Source: Chamaecrista fasciculata (lineage: Eukaryota; Streptophyta; Magnoliopsida; Fabales; Fabaceae). From it: DNA of 64,000 bases. Below, piece after piece: positions 26,753 to 39,300 of this stretch. Numbering within the stretch: position 1 is the stretch's first letter; every line of letters starts with the position of its first letter. The translations under genes and the position numbers were made by a program. The stretch is from the NCBI GenBank assembly GCA_003254925.1, contig QANZ01029369.1, positions 1-64,000 of the forward strand, in the 5' to 3' direction. The notes under the pieces are model-generated. The model made no database searches. It worked only from the letters and a program-made list of their open reading frames with translations, and had not been told where the DNA came from.

Positions 26753-27285
26753 AGCTGATCTTTCGTTGGGAGGGAATTGGTGCAAGCCCTCCACAAGAAA
26801 TGCTTCACTTTATTTGGAGCCTTTAGTTTCCAGATCTTCTTCCATAAAACATAAGAAACATAGAAAGAGGAGCTAGCGACATTTTTTGGTATTACGTCCC
26901 CGAGCTTTTTAGCCACCAAGTACCCAGTTGTAATAGAATAATCACAATTGGAAGAGAAAACCCACCTCCACTTGTTTGCTTCTCAAGGGAATGCGAATCT
27001 TTCTGATAGCCTCAATCTCATCATTTGTAAGCCACAGATTAGCCGAAGATAACTCCCAAGAATTATTGAATATAAACTCACCCACCAAAGCATCCTAGCT
27101 TAAGTGCCTCACAAGAGGCATCAGAAGAAAGTTTGAAGTCTTTTAAGTCAGGAATTCAGGGATCTTTCCAGAACTTAGCAGTGCAGCCATCACCAATACT
27201 CAAGCACAACCCTTTCATGAGGACTTCCCTTCCACTAAGAATACTAGACCACGCCCAAGACGTCTTCGGGCCCTTTTTAGCATGA
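26753..27285 (-). mobile_element. LINE fragment with zf-RVT region (broken)
   Basis: On the minus strand one frame reads KTSWAWSSILSGREVLMKG with WSIGDG-like LSIGDGCTAKFWKDP near 27160-27265, and another reads KLKAPNKVKHFLWRACTNSL then PTKDQL near 26760-26830. These are the classic motifs between the reverse transcriptase and zinc-binding (zf-RVT) regions of plant non-LTR retrotransposons. Stops and frame changes separate them, and the upstream part is absent, so this is a dead fragment cut off at the LTR. Confidence 0.75.
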
Positions 27286-27414
27286 AGAAAATCAGAGTTA
27301 GGAAATTTATATATTTAATAATTCTATGATAAGTTTATATCCAAGATTTATAAATTAATAAAGTAAAACTCAGAAATAGTTTATATATATATATTTATAT
27401 CGTTTATGGTTAAT

Positions 27415-27497
27415 NGACCAAATCTGAGACGAAAAAACTTATAGGACTGATCTGGGAACTCATGCAAACTTATAGGACCAATATTGCACTTTGGCCA
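27415..27497. mobile_element. Half of a GGGACCAAA-type MULE terminus
   Basis: AGGACTGATCTGGGA, CTTATAGGACCAATATTGCA and CTTTGGCC form a right-end terminus like those at 54929-55384 and 63645-63992, but no left terminus is nearby. A single N sits at 27415 at the start of the similarity, so part of the element may have been lost in assembly. Confidence 0.4.
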
Positions 27498-29084
27498 AAA
27501 TTAAAATATAATAATCTGATAAGGCAAATAGATGTTGAGACTTAAAAGGCAATAACAAACTGCTGCGACGTGTTTAGTCAATACTTAACTCGCTCTAATT
27601 TTGAAACATAAAAAAGTCATTCTCGTAGTGCCATAAATAAATTAAAGTGGTTGGAAGCAAGTGGAAAAATGTTATAGTAATAATGTAATTAAAATAAAAT
27701 ATTAGGGGTGTACCGACACATGAGAAAACAACACATCTTTTTTATTTTTTGGTGACAGAAAACAACACACATCTAATAATAGCTCTATCAATCCCGTTGT
27801 GCATAATTAAGTAATTAACTTGGTACCAACTATGACAAGCTCCCACATTTTTTGCTGTCCAAACAATTTACAATTACCTTACAAATTACAATTAATACTC
27901 ATAATATAAACTAAGTAATTAAGAAGCTAAGGTAACATGATCTTATCTTAATTATTCAACGATTCTATTTTTAGAATGCTTATAATGATCATTTATAAAA
28001 AGTCTTATCTCAAGTGTTGTTGATACCTAAGTCAATCAATAGAGTAGAAGCTAAATATATAGATATAATAAAAATGTCAATTGTTACACTTTCGTTGGTG
28101 ATATTATTTATAAAAGAACGTGTAAATAACGCATTTGTTATAACAGTGAGTAAAGACCATTTGACAATAAAAGGTTAATTAACGGTGAAAGAATGTGTTA
28201 TTAGTGCGTTATTACTCAAGCTATAATATACTCCTTCCGGTTCTAAATATCTGTTTTTTTGAAGAGCTATTTTTATTCTAAAATATCTGATATATTTTTT
28301 TGGAGAGCTATTTTTATTCTAAAATATCTGATATTTTATAAATTTAAGAGAACATTAATTATTTTTTTACTATTCTATCTCTATTAAATATAATAGAATC
28401 ATAAATGAATAAACATTTCCCAAGTAATTTAATAGGGATAGTTTAGTCTTTTTATCTCATCTTTTTCTTCATTTTAGGTAAACTAATTATTTCCTTGGTC
28501 TGTGTATATTTACCTTAAACATCAGATATATAGAACCAGAACAAAATACATGCATGTTATGTAAAAGTCTGAACAAAAAAGTCATATTTTAGAAACAAAA
28601 ATAGAATAAATGTGAAAGTTTAAGGACTAAAATGAAATGAAAAATTATTTTAAGACCAAAATAAATTTAATCCCATAATTTGAGGACCAAAACAAAGTTT
28701 TAACCTAATAAAAATGACTAAACCACAACGAATGAGATATTATATTAAATCTATCTATACTATATTATATGTGTGAGGGTGTTTTTGGTTGGTTAAAAAT
28801 AATTAATTAAAAATTAAAAAACAAGAAATAAACATGTGAAACTTGATAATTGGCTAACTTTCCAGATAATAGGAGGGAGAAAGTAGTAGATGAGATTTAA
28901 GAAAGTGAAAACTTATTATTTGGTCTTTTAATTTTCACACTTCTAACGATTTAGTCCTTAAATAATAGAATTATACTATTTAGTCACTGAATAACTACAA
29001 ATGTCAAATTAAACGTTACATGCATATTTTCGTGCTCGTTAGGATACGGAAAGCCCCTAGTTATTAATATGTATAAAAAAAAAG
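27498..29084. other. Intergenic, AT-rich, with a short tandem duplication
   Basis: A block containing GAGCTATTTTTATTCTAAAA and ATATCTGATAT is present twice around 28260-28340, in a CTCCTTCCGGTTCTAAATAT context that resembles the start of Stowaway-like MITEs. No gene is seen. Confidence 0.4.
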
Positions 29085-30295
29085 AGAAAGTCTACTTTTT
29101 GGTCCCTCAATTGTGACTGAGTCGATGATTTGGTCCTTGAATTGTGGGAAACTACAACTCAGTCCCTCAATTGTATACTTCCGTCTACGTTTTGGTCCCT
29201 CAGGTGTGGTCTGTCAGTTATAGAGCTGTTAAGTGATGACGTGTCACTGTTAAGTGCTTAGGTGACTGTTAAATGCTGAGTTGGCATCCAAATAATATAT
29301 TCTTACTCATTTTTCATTATACACCTCATAAAAAGGACTTATATGCAATATATTATAACATTTCAATATAAACAAAAAAAAAAACCAAGGGCCATTATGA
29401 AATTTTCCACTCTCCTCTTCTTCATCTTCTTCTTCAACTTCCCAACCGTCATTGTCATCTCTTCACCAACAATTCGACTCGACCATCACCCTGTTTTCCC
29501 TTTCCACTCTCTCCACTCTCCCTTTCCACTCACACATTTACAATTTTTTCACACTACCTTCTTCTTCTTCTTTCACTCCGTGAAATGTTCGAATTCTCAG
29601 ATCTTTCCGATGTCGACGACTCCGCCGCCGTCGACGACATCATCTCTCAAGCTCAAGACCCTTGCGTTTTGGAGCAAGTCTCCGCCATCAAATGCTCTGG
29701 CTTCACCGACTCTGCTCTCCCCACCGATCTTGAATCTCGATTCCGCAAAAGGAGGTGAAGACGACTGCGAAACCTAAACAAAATCCGGATTCATCGGCAT
29801 CATCATCGTCGTCTCCTCCTCGAAAGATAGGTTGTTTCTTGTGCTCTCCGAAGAAGGACTACTCGAAGAAGAAGAAGAAAAGCAAGGAGAATATTGGGCG
29901 TCGGAATCTGGGTGAAACGATGACGATGGAGGCTGAGAAGTTGAAGAAGAAGATGGAGAAGAGGAGAGTGTGAAAATTTCATAATGGCCCTTGGTTTTTT
30001 TTGTGTTTTGATATTGAAATGTTATAATATGTTGCATATAAGTCCTTTTTATGAGGTGTAAAATGAAAAATGAGTAGGAATATATTATTTGGATGCCAAC
30101 TCAGCATTTAACTACCACCTAAGCACTTAACAGTGACACGTCATCACTTAACAGCTCTATAACTGACGGACCACACCTAAGGGACCAAAACATAGACGGA
30201 AGTATACAATTGAGGGACTGAGTTGTAGTTTCCCACAATTCAGGGACCAAATCATCGACTCAGTCACAATTGAGGGACCAAAAAGTAGGTTTTCT
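29085..30295 (+). mobile_element. Pack-MULE-like element (1211 bp) with a captured host gene fragment
   Basis: Terminal inverted repeats of about 350 bases start at AGAAAGTCTACTTTTTGGTC (left) and end at GACCAAAAAGTAGGTTTTCT (right). They pair inward through GATGACGTGTCACTGTTAAG to the CCATTATGAAATTTTC block. Flanks are ATAAAAAAAAAG and ATAAAAAAAAAA, a possible target duplication in low-complexity sequence. The centre (about 29450-29970) is GC-richer and codon-like. Long TIRs plus cellular coding sequence define a Pack-MULE; no transposase is present, so it would depend on an autonomous MuDR-type element elsewhere. Confidence 0.75.
29585..29970 (+). pseudogene. Captured gene fragment inside the Pack-MULE, frameshifted
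   Basis: From the ATG at 29585 a 57-codon frame reads MFEFSDLSDVDDSAAVDD, then VLEQVSAIKCSGFTDSALPT and DLESRFRK, and stops at 29756-29758. In a second frame (from about 29755) the reading goes on with KTTAKPKQNP, PPRKIGCFLCSPKK, and a Lys-rich KEN...EAEKLKKKMEKR segment. The acidic Leu/Ser-rich N-part followed by a CxxSPKK and Lys-rich tail looks like a small plant protein of unknown function; I cannot name the family. The pyrimidine-rich DNA before the ATG may be its former 5' leader. The frame change is either an indel or a lost intron. The fragment ends inside the right TIR. Confidence 0.6.
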
Positions 30296-30446
30296 ATAAA
30301 AAAAAAATACAACTAATGAGATATTGGAAGCAAAGTGGTGGGACCCTTAAAGCAAACCACGTGTTNGTAGGTTTTCTATAAAAAAAAATACAACTAATGA
30401 GATATTGGAAGCAAAGTGGTGGGACCCTTAAAGCAAACCACGTGTT
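30285..30446. repeat. 80-bp direct duplication separated by a single N (probable assembly artefact)
   Basis: The sequence 30285-30365 (GTAGGTTTTCTATAAAAA ... AACCACGTGTT) is repeated at 30367-30446, with N at 30366 between and only one A of difference in the A-run. Two contig ends that overlap but were joined with a placeholder N would give exactly this. Confidence 0.85.
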
Positions 30447-31706
30447 TCTCATTGGTTGGCGCTCAACGCTTAACTATTATCTCAATAATAATAATTTTAA
30501 AAAGAGCAAACCTCATTAGGTAGGTTTGACCAAAAAAAATAAACCTCATTAGGTTTTGATTAAATTATAATTTGTTTTAAAACACTAACTATTTTTTTTG
30601 GTGAGGCAATATTAAAATATTTAATATATCATATTTTTCGCTTCCAATTACTCCTATTTTGATATCCTTAAACTTAACTTATTCCACTATCTCCATAAAG
30701 TTAATTTAGTCATGACAAGATTACTTCCCATTTAATGTAATAATTTATCATTGAAAGATAAACTCTTATAAAATTTAGCATCTCACGGATTTTGATCACA
30801 ACCCAATTTTTTTGTATTAGTAAATAAGATATTTTTTTAAGGAAGTAAATAAGAGCTTTAATGACTTTTCTCTGATAATTTAAACATGTCCATCAAATTT
30901 GTAATTTAAAGTTTTTTTTTTGCTATGTAATTGAAAGAAAGAAAAAACTTATATCAAATCCCATATATGTTAAGTAAATTTATTGGTCCTTGACTTTGCC
31001 TTAAAATAAATTTATTTGTCATTGAATATTAAAAATATATTTTCTATACTTAATACGTATTTCTTTATTATTAATTTTTTCTATAAATATTGACTATTTA
31101 ATTTTCAAGATATTAATCATAAATAATAAATAATTAATATCTATAATAAATTGAAAATAGAAAAATATATATTTCCAATTTTCAAGAAACAAATTAAAAC
31201 ATTGAGATACATTTAAGGACGAAAAAGTAAGTATATTTAAAAATGCTGTTTAGTTTTGTAATTTGCGTCCCGTTCCAGTTTGTGTACTACAGGGGAATCC
31301 GTGTAAAGTGTATATTTTCAGATGTCGTTTCGTTAGGCACCCTGCCGTCTTCTCTCTTTCATTTCGTCTTCTATTTTCCATTTTCCATTTCAGCAACAAA
31401 CTCTAATTTCGTCTCTACTCTCTCTGCTTCATTCATTCACCGATTCAATTCAACTAAATTCTCTGTCACTCGTAGATAAACTTTTCTAGTGAATTCCAAT
31501 TCAATCCCCTCTGATATTCTCTTTGAATCTGTGTTCTCTAGGGTTTTCACTCCTCGCAGATCTCTGTTAGATATATATATATATATTCTCAATTTCCTTT
31601 TATTTTGATATATGCTCAGGTTTGGCATCTATAGTAAATTGCTTTTTCCCGAGTCTAGATGTAATCGATTATTAGTAACTGCTCTAAGTTTTTCGTGGGT
31701 TAGTTA
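30447..31706. other. Intergenic and IRX9H 5' region
   Basis: AT-rich up to about 31230, then C/T-rich sequence (31340-31560) typical of a plant 5' leader. There may be an intron in the leader, but no pair of sites is compelling. No other gene is seen. Confidence 0.5.
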
Positions 31707-34216
31707 ATGGCGTCTTTTCGACGGACTCTGTCACCGGCATACCACGATCGACAGCACCAAAACGGTGTTGGGGCGTTTTCAGTTTCGTCTCCTCATCATA
31801 AGCTTGCTCCCAATTCCAAGTACGCATCGCCATTGCCGGCGTTGGCTGCATATGTTGTCGGATTGCGGAGGTTTGTTGCCGGAGTTTTCGTGCGGCGTTA
31901 TGCTCGGAAGGGGCGATGGAGAAGAGCGCTATATAGGTGTTTGATCTTTTTCTTCCTAGGCTTTTTGTGGGGTATGTTTCCTTTTGGCCATGTTGTCGAT
32001 GACATTCGCCGTCAGGATATATCGTTTGAGATCAAGCCGCCTCACGCGAATGCACAATTGGTCCCTGAGGATCATGTTCTGAAGCGTGATGAGGGGTTTG
32101 TCGTCAATCCAGTGAGTTTGAATGCAGATAAGAAGATCACAACAGATGAGAGACTCGAATTTGTGCCAAGGAAGCAGTTGATTGTGGTGACTCCTACATA
32201 TAATCGAGCTCTTCAATCCTATTTCCTGAACAGGCTGGGTCATGTTCTTAGGCTTGTACCTCCTCCGGTTCTTTGGATTGTTGTGGAAATGAATTCAGCT
32301 TCTATGGAAACTGCCGACATACTGAGGAAAACGGGTGTGATGTATAGGCATTTGGTCTGTACTAAGAATTCCACAAATGTGAAGGACAGAGGCGTGCACC
32401 AGAGGAATACGGCGTTGGAGCACATTGAGTTCCATAAACTTGATGGGATTGTCTACTTTGCAGATGATGATAATATATATTCTCTCCAGTTGTTTGAGAC
32501 CTTGAGAGACATAAGGTACTTCGACCTCTGTCCCTTCAATTTTTCCCTACCTTTGAATTTTAGTATAAGATGTGTCTACATTTGATCCACATTTTACATG
32601 TTTTGGAGGTGTGGCTGTTTCAATTAGGACTTATTTTTTAACTTTGTTTGTTGGCTCTTGCGTACCTCAAGTCACCTCTTGTTACAAAGCAATAACCATC
32701 GTCTTTTTGGTTGATACTGTCGGTTTGTGGCTTTTTATTTCTTGTTAGTTGTTACATTTAATATTATGTACATGGAATGTTGGAAATCTCAGTTCTCTAA
32801 CTCTCGTTCGTCTTTGCTTTATACGAAGTAACTTTGGTCCCTCACTTTTTCCTTAAAATTTATCGTTTGGATTTTCATATTGATATTTTCATGACTGATT
32901 TGTATTTGGCATCTTTTACAGATGAGTATTGTAAATCATTTATGTATGACTATCTATTTATATTCTTTCGTTATTTGGTATCTTTGGTTATGATAGTCTA
33001 GTAACAAAGCTGTTGTGTATACTTATACATGCATTGTCTTGTAGATTTTATACGCCTATGCCTGTTATTTTAAATAGATGTAGTTGAAAATTTTGTACTT
33101 TTCTTCCCCAGGATATCCTGTTATATTCTCCACCATACACCTTAAGTTGCTTAATCTTTTTTTCTCGCAACTAAATCCTTGATGTTCAAGTTTTTTGTCA
33201 CTGTAGAAAACAAAATTGAAGCACTCTATGATTTGTGGTTTCTTGAAGGCACATACGAGCTATCTGTTTGTTCAATTTCTTAACACTGGCATTCTGCTGC
33301 ATGTGTTGAAATGTTCAGTCTACCACTTGTATCAAGAGATCTTTGTATTGTTTTTTACTATGCTTTTGACTCTGAAGAAGATTTCCCTTCAATCATCTTT
33401 CCTTGCTCCCATATTTTACAAAGTAATACTATCCACTTAAGTAAATATGATTGTGATTCCATTTAGTTGTTAATGGCTTTTGATTGAGAACTAGGTGCGA
33501 AGAAAGTTATCTTAATTAACATCTTTCTCATGATAAGGGATTCTACCCTTTAAGTTCTCCTTTTAGGTTGATTGCCTTTGAGAATGTATTGGTCATGTTC
33601 TCATGTCGCCTGTATCATTGAACCATTAGGTTTTCAATATTGATGAAATGTTTGCTCTCACTTGCACATCTATAATTCTATATTCTAATTTTAATTGGTT
33701 TTGTAGCCGTTTTGGTACCTGGCCTGTTGCCATGCTTGCACAAAACAAAAACAAGGCGATTTTGGAGGGTCCAGTCTGCAACGCAAGTCAAGTGATTGGG
33801 TGGCATACAAATGAGAAAAGTAAGAGACTTCGTAGGTTTCATGTTGATATGTCTGGATTTGCTTTCAACAGCACAATTTTGTGGGATCCTAAAAGATGGA
33901 AGCGCCCTACTTCAAATCCTATTCGACAATTAGACACAGTGAAGGAGGGTTTTCAAGTATGCTTCCTATCTTTACACTTTGCTACCCAATTAATCAGTTC
34001 AGGCTTCCTTTTATTTCATCATATAATACTTTTTTGTTTTGACAGGAGACCACATTTATAGAACAGTTAGTGGAAGATGAGAGTCAAATGGAAGGTTCAC
34101 CTTTGGGTTGTTCCAAAATAATGAATTGGCATCTCCATTTGGAAGCTCAGAGTATAGTTTATCCCACGGGTTGGCTGCTTCAGAAAAACCTTGATGCTGT
34201 CATACCCATTGAGTAA
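31707..34216 (+). CDS. IRX9H: Beta-1,4-xylosyltransferase-like protein, GT43 family (IRX9H type)
   Basis: Three exons, 31707-32515, 33707-33956 and 34046-34216, give 409 aa, close to the usual length. IRX9/IRX9H/IRX14 proteins of family GT43 elongate the xylan backbone in the Golgi for cell walls. Layout: a cytosolic N-terminus of about 75 residues beginning [15 protein letters not shown], a signature of IRX9H proteins; a signal anchor at about 77-97 ([20 protein letters not shown]); a stem; then the GT43 fold with VTPTYNR at 161-167, [13 protein letters not shown] at about 228-240, and a DxD-type DDD at 253-255. Exon 2 carries [12 protein letters not shown] and [11 protein letters not shown]; exon 3 carries NWHLHLEA and the C-terminus. 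Phases are 2 and 0, and all introns are GT-AG. It is convergent with symplekin, with about 2.1 kb between the stop codons. The assignment to IRX9H rather than IRX9 or IRX14 rests on the N-terminal motif. Confidence 0.94.
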
Positions 34217-36322
34217 TCATCCTGCAATTGTATGTGGTGTTTGATAGGTATGATTTACTATTTTCTTAAGGTAGTGTATGGAATCATACTTGCGAATGTT
34301 AAGCAAATGCTTATTATTCTGCCTTTTTCTACTAAATTTCGGTAGATTTATGCTGTTCACCTTGTAGGAATCTAAGGCTTTTTTTCAATTCATGACAGTT
34401 TGGCGCTGCTGCGTCAGTACATCTATGGATAGATGACTGCTACAATCTGAGAGACCTGAGGCACTTTTTTTTTACTGGCAATATAGAAACAAGTTGCTGA
34501 CTTTGGTTCGGGAATTTTCTCATAGTCTCACAAAGCAAATTTTGTTGCTGTAAAGTATGTTACTGTTGTTTCTTTCTTGGATAGAGAAAAATATATCATC
34601 TAGAGAATGGAAGGGGACGTGTTGATGAGTTGATCAAATTGCTTAAATTTTAAGGTTATACACATCTATGTATTGGATGGATGGTACTGCGGACTAATCT
34701 GATGTTTGACAATACTGTTTCTGGTCCAAGTCTTGTATCAAAAATAGCGAGGGCCTTCTGAAATATAAGGTGGGGTTGATTCTTATCTTTAAAAATTATT
34801 TTGAGAGTCCAAAATATTTTTTAATAGTTTTTTTTTTATTTAGATTTTATAAATAATATTTAATGTTGAGTTTTAGAATAAAAAAAATAAAACAATATCA
34901 TCAAGCATATATTTTTTTTTATTTTAAGAAGTAGAAAATTATTTTTTAAGACGAGAATGATTCTCTGTATCCAGCGTTTTTTTTTTCTGTTCATTGATTT
35001 GTACTCATTATTCTTACGTAGTCGCGACTTGCTTGGTTTTGACTTTTCACGTACTGCCAGATGGATTGGTGTGACATATTGTTCGCATCGTAATTAAAAA
35101 GGATGTAATTAAGACGTACATTGGATTTGAAGATGATTTTTAGTAATAGGCAGATAGTCAACGTCTAAGCATGAATACAAATAATAAATTTAGAGTAAAC
35201 TATGAATTTGATCTTTAAAAGATTATGGAATTGACAACTCGATCCTTAAAAGATTGAAATATACAATTTAATTCTTAAAAGATTAAAACGGTATACTAAA
35301 TTCTTTATGGACTAAATAATATACTATTTTAATCTCTTAGACTAAAAAATATACTATTTTAATCTTTTATAAATTGAGTTATCAATTCGTCAAAAACTAA
35401 ATTATTAGTTTACTCATAAATTTAAGTTACATCTTACGTATTGTATTAGTTGTCTTGTCTCCTTTCAGCAAAGGTATTAGGGACTTGCCACTGCTTTAAG
35501 TGTCTATTGTCTAAGCCTACTGCCTCGCATGTTCTAGCTGAATAATTTTACCGTTTTAGTGACGTGTAGGTGTAATAATATTTGCAGTGCTTTTTTAAAA
35601 CAAGAATTGGCATGTATTTAGGACTATATGAATTTCCAATGTTTTTATAGGGCGCCTTTGCACGAAGAATTACTGAATTACCAGTGGCTTATTTAGCACA
35701 CACATTTTCTCCTCGGAGGGGGAGGATACTTTTAATCTTTCGTTACTCTTAAGACGTACACTGTACATTATATTGATTTTAAGTATACATACAATTACTA
35801 CACACGTAAATATACCGATCAATGTTGAATGCATCAGAAGGGTGCCTGCAAAGACTCGAAATGGCTATTTGGCATTATCAGCAATATGCCATTTCTCTGC
35901 AGAGGTAAGAATAATTGTAAAATTACAACCACACTACATGAGGATCGTTGGTTTGTTCTTTGACTGATCTTGAAGAAGCATCAAAATTGGATGAATGATA
36001 TTACACAAGAAATCAGAGAGAAGTAGAGAACTACGATTACTAGTGATACATTCCCTCAACCTCAAACAGCCTGGGCATGTTTTGCCGAGCAATGAGATGG
36101 GGCTGCACAGGTGGCAAATTCTTGATACAATATCCCTAGAATGACATTCATCTAGACTCGGTCAAAAAAAAATCAAGTCTAGTTGAACCAATCAGTGACT
36201 ATATAAACTGTTCTTAATTTATCAATGGTTGGCTGAAAATCCAGGGAAAGTGATCAATCTCCTCTATCAAATTCGTATATTCAGCTAGGCCGGTTACTAA
36301 ATTCCGGTGAGTCTCTTCAATA
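34217..36322. other. Intergenic between convergent IRX9H and symplekin
   Basis: This contains the 3' untranslated regions of both genes and AT-rich DNA, with one MITE (35187-35424). No further gene is supportable. Short open frames here lack domains. Confidence 0.55.
35187..35424. mobile_element. MITE-like element with AAATTTA...AGTAAACT ends
   Basis: The left end AAATTTAGAGTAAACTATGA is matched by the reverse complement of the right end (AGTTTACTCATAAATTT). Several GATCCTTAAAAGATT-type units repeat inside. It is about 238 bases with no coding content. The 'ATTTGATCTTTAAAAGATT' style resembles short MULE-type MITEs. Confidence 0.55.
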
Positions 36323-39300
36323 TCATGTCAAAGCTGCTTCATGAACTGAAGAACCTGTGTCAGGAGGGTGCAACGAATTTGACCGGTGTTGCTGTGAATG
36401 TGTGTCATTTGCAAGATTAAGAACAGCTAATGTCGATCTGTACATGTGATGTGAACATGAGTTAATTGCAAGAGAAATTTAGACCCACACTCAGAAACTA
36501 TGTCAACACATGTAGAAAGGGAGAACACATAGAATAGCACACATTAATGTACATTCATAAATATATCAGACTCAACCTCGTTCTTCAAAAGCTCAGTATA
36601 ATTTCAAAAATATTTCAGGTGCTCACAAACTGACGCTGAATGACATGTAGCTCACAGACAAATCCGTTCCACAGCCATCCCTGGAAAAGCTTACCTAGGA
36701 AGTGAAGATTTTACAGTGGGTCGATTGGCGTATGAAGTGAGGGGTCCTCTGAGACTAACATGTTTGTTGAGAGCACTTTCCAGTTGTGGAGGTGGCAACT
36801 GCAAAAAGGAATGAGAGAAAAACTTGTTAAATTTAAAGGACAATGAATTAACAGGATGTTATGGAAGTGAATAATGCAATACCTGCAATAGTACATGAAA
36901 AGAACGAGGTTGAGTCTGATATACACATTTTAAGAAACCAACCCAAAGTTTTGGCATACGCCACACCTGCAGTCAGCATAAAAGTAAATATTGAGCTAAA
37001 CTAAAAATAATAATTAATGTTGGGCCTTAGGCTATGCAATAACTTGTATCTACTGTCCTAAGTGGGCCGTTCTGAATCTTCAGGTGATGGGCCCATCAAG
37101 CCCATCAACGAAAAGTTTCAGTTTTCAAACGGTGGTTTTGAAATCCGCAAGGGCCAGTTAAAAAGAAATAACTGTCATAGCCTTAAAATTAAACATCTGT
37201 ACAAAATAAATAATATAAAACATAATACGTAATACACTAATATGCTGATTCAAAAATCCTAGTTATTGTGTATAAAAAAAAGAAACTTATTTATTTATCA
37301 AAAAATATTAAATTGTTTAGATTTAGTATTCAAGTCAAAAAATTGTTAAACTTAATAATTAAGTTTAGACACAAATACATGAAAAGAGAACAATTAGGTT
37401 GTATTAAAAAAAATAAAAATATTAAATCAGTTTGTAAAATCTTTAAGGAATCAACGTTTAAGTATTTTAATCAAGCGTACCTGTTTATTCACAAGTTTCA
37501 ACAGTATCTCCATCACAAAATCAACCTAAAATATAGAGCATAGAGATTAAGAACCATTCACTATGACACATCTACTAAAGGCATTTAACTTTGACCATAT
37601 ACAAACACAAGCAACACTATATGAGCATCAAAGATATGTAATTCGGAATTTACCAGCACCGGAAAAGCATCAACAGCCTGAATAACTGTTCTCATGAAAA
37701 GTAGAGGCAAAGGAGTTTGATCAACCTGGAAATTTTAAAAATAAGATACCCACAAGACAATAAGATACGCACAAGAAAAATGTAACAGATAAGTGAATGA
37801 TTGATAAAAGATTGAATCAACTGACCATCTGGTTTAATGCCTTTGCCAGAACCTGCTGTGTAAACACAGTACGTTGCTCAAAACAAGCAGCACAAGCATC
37901 AGTTATCTGGTAATGGAAGACAAAAAGAAAATATTTTATAAATTGTTACATATGCATTCTGAGGATTTCAAACTTCAATACAATATAACTTATACAGCTA
38001 ACTTTGATAAGTTAGTCATAAAGATTAATGGATTGAAAAAGGACCATAGTAACGTGCCTTTTTAAGGGCAATTCCATCTTTCTCTGGAGCAATTCCATGG
38101 ATTGCAACCAACACTTCTACAGGTGTTAACGCTGGACCTGTATGAGCTGAACCCTGTCATAAACATTTAAAATGTTTGACATATCTAATGGGAAAAGATT
38201 AAAAAACACTTGAAGATGTTGCTGACTTTGCTTTAAAATTTCATTTTTTTATTGAAGTTAATTCCCATGACATCCAAATAAACAGCCAACTAAAATAGAA
38301 TTAGAGCCCTAGTCTCAGGGTATACCAAAATAGACATTAGAGATAAAAAATTTTAAAAATGGCTTATGTTCAAGGATTCACATATACCTGTAGTACGTGA
38401 GCAAGGGCCATCTGGAACTTCTCCAATGGAAGGTCAACAAGCCGAGGGAATATTGGTAAGACCTGTTACATAAAGTAATTAAAGTTAAGATTGAGTAAAA
38501 ATTGACCACTCATACAGCACATGACAACATAGCCAAAAAAAATATCACATTAACATGTGCTTCTTTATAATTTCTGGCATACTGTTTAATGAGCTAATGC
38601 TAGGTCAGATGAAAAATTCATCTTCAAATGATCCAGCATAACTCAAGTTTCTCCAGTCATAAGGATAATGAAAAATGAAAAAAAAAATGTCTTAAAATTG
38701 TAAATTCAAGAAATAACTTACTAAATACCAACTGATTTATATTTTAACCTTGGACTGAGAATTAAGGATTTACAACACATCAAAATAAGTAAAGTTTAGC
38801 AATGAGTTTCTTATTATCTGATAAATGATGCGGATTAGACCATGCATCATATGGTAGGCAGAGGCCAGAGTCTTAATTGATTTTTCAAGCCATGGCTAAA
38901 CTAAATCGTGATTTATGAGTACAGATGGAAATTTTGAAATTTCCATCATTCTAATGAGAACTTGATGACCTAATGTTTTTAGACTAAGAAGAAAGAATAA
39001 GACTGTCTGTTCTGAGAAATTCGTTATAGACTTATAGCTACAAATACTTGAACTGCTAAGGTAGACAATGCATAAAGCTCCTTAACATTATTATATAATG
39101 AGGGGAATGCTGCTTTCTAACTGGTAGAGATGATTTACCAATATATGTCTCTAATACTTGTATAATACTTGGTCAAACATAAAGGCAACTGTGCAGCTTC
39201 ATACCACGGAAGAAGAGAAAATAATTCACAGAAAATATATATATATAGAAAAGGAAAAGAAGAAGAAAGTCATGAATTGACCTCATTTTTTGAAAGTGAT

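Noticed and set aside
29343..29777. 144-codon frame with a signal-peptide-like N-terminus
   Set aside because: It runs from the MULE inverted repeat into the captured fragment in the wrong frame; the hydrophobic start comes from a CTT-rich tract. The frame from 29585 has the protein-like pattern.
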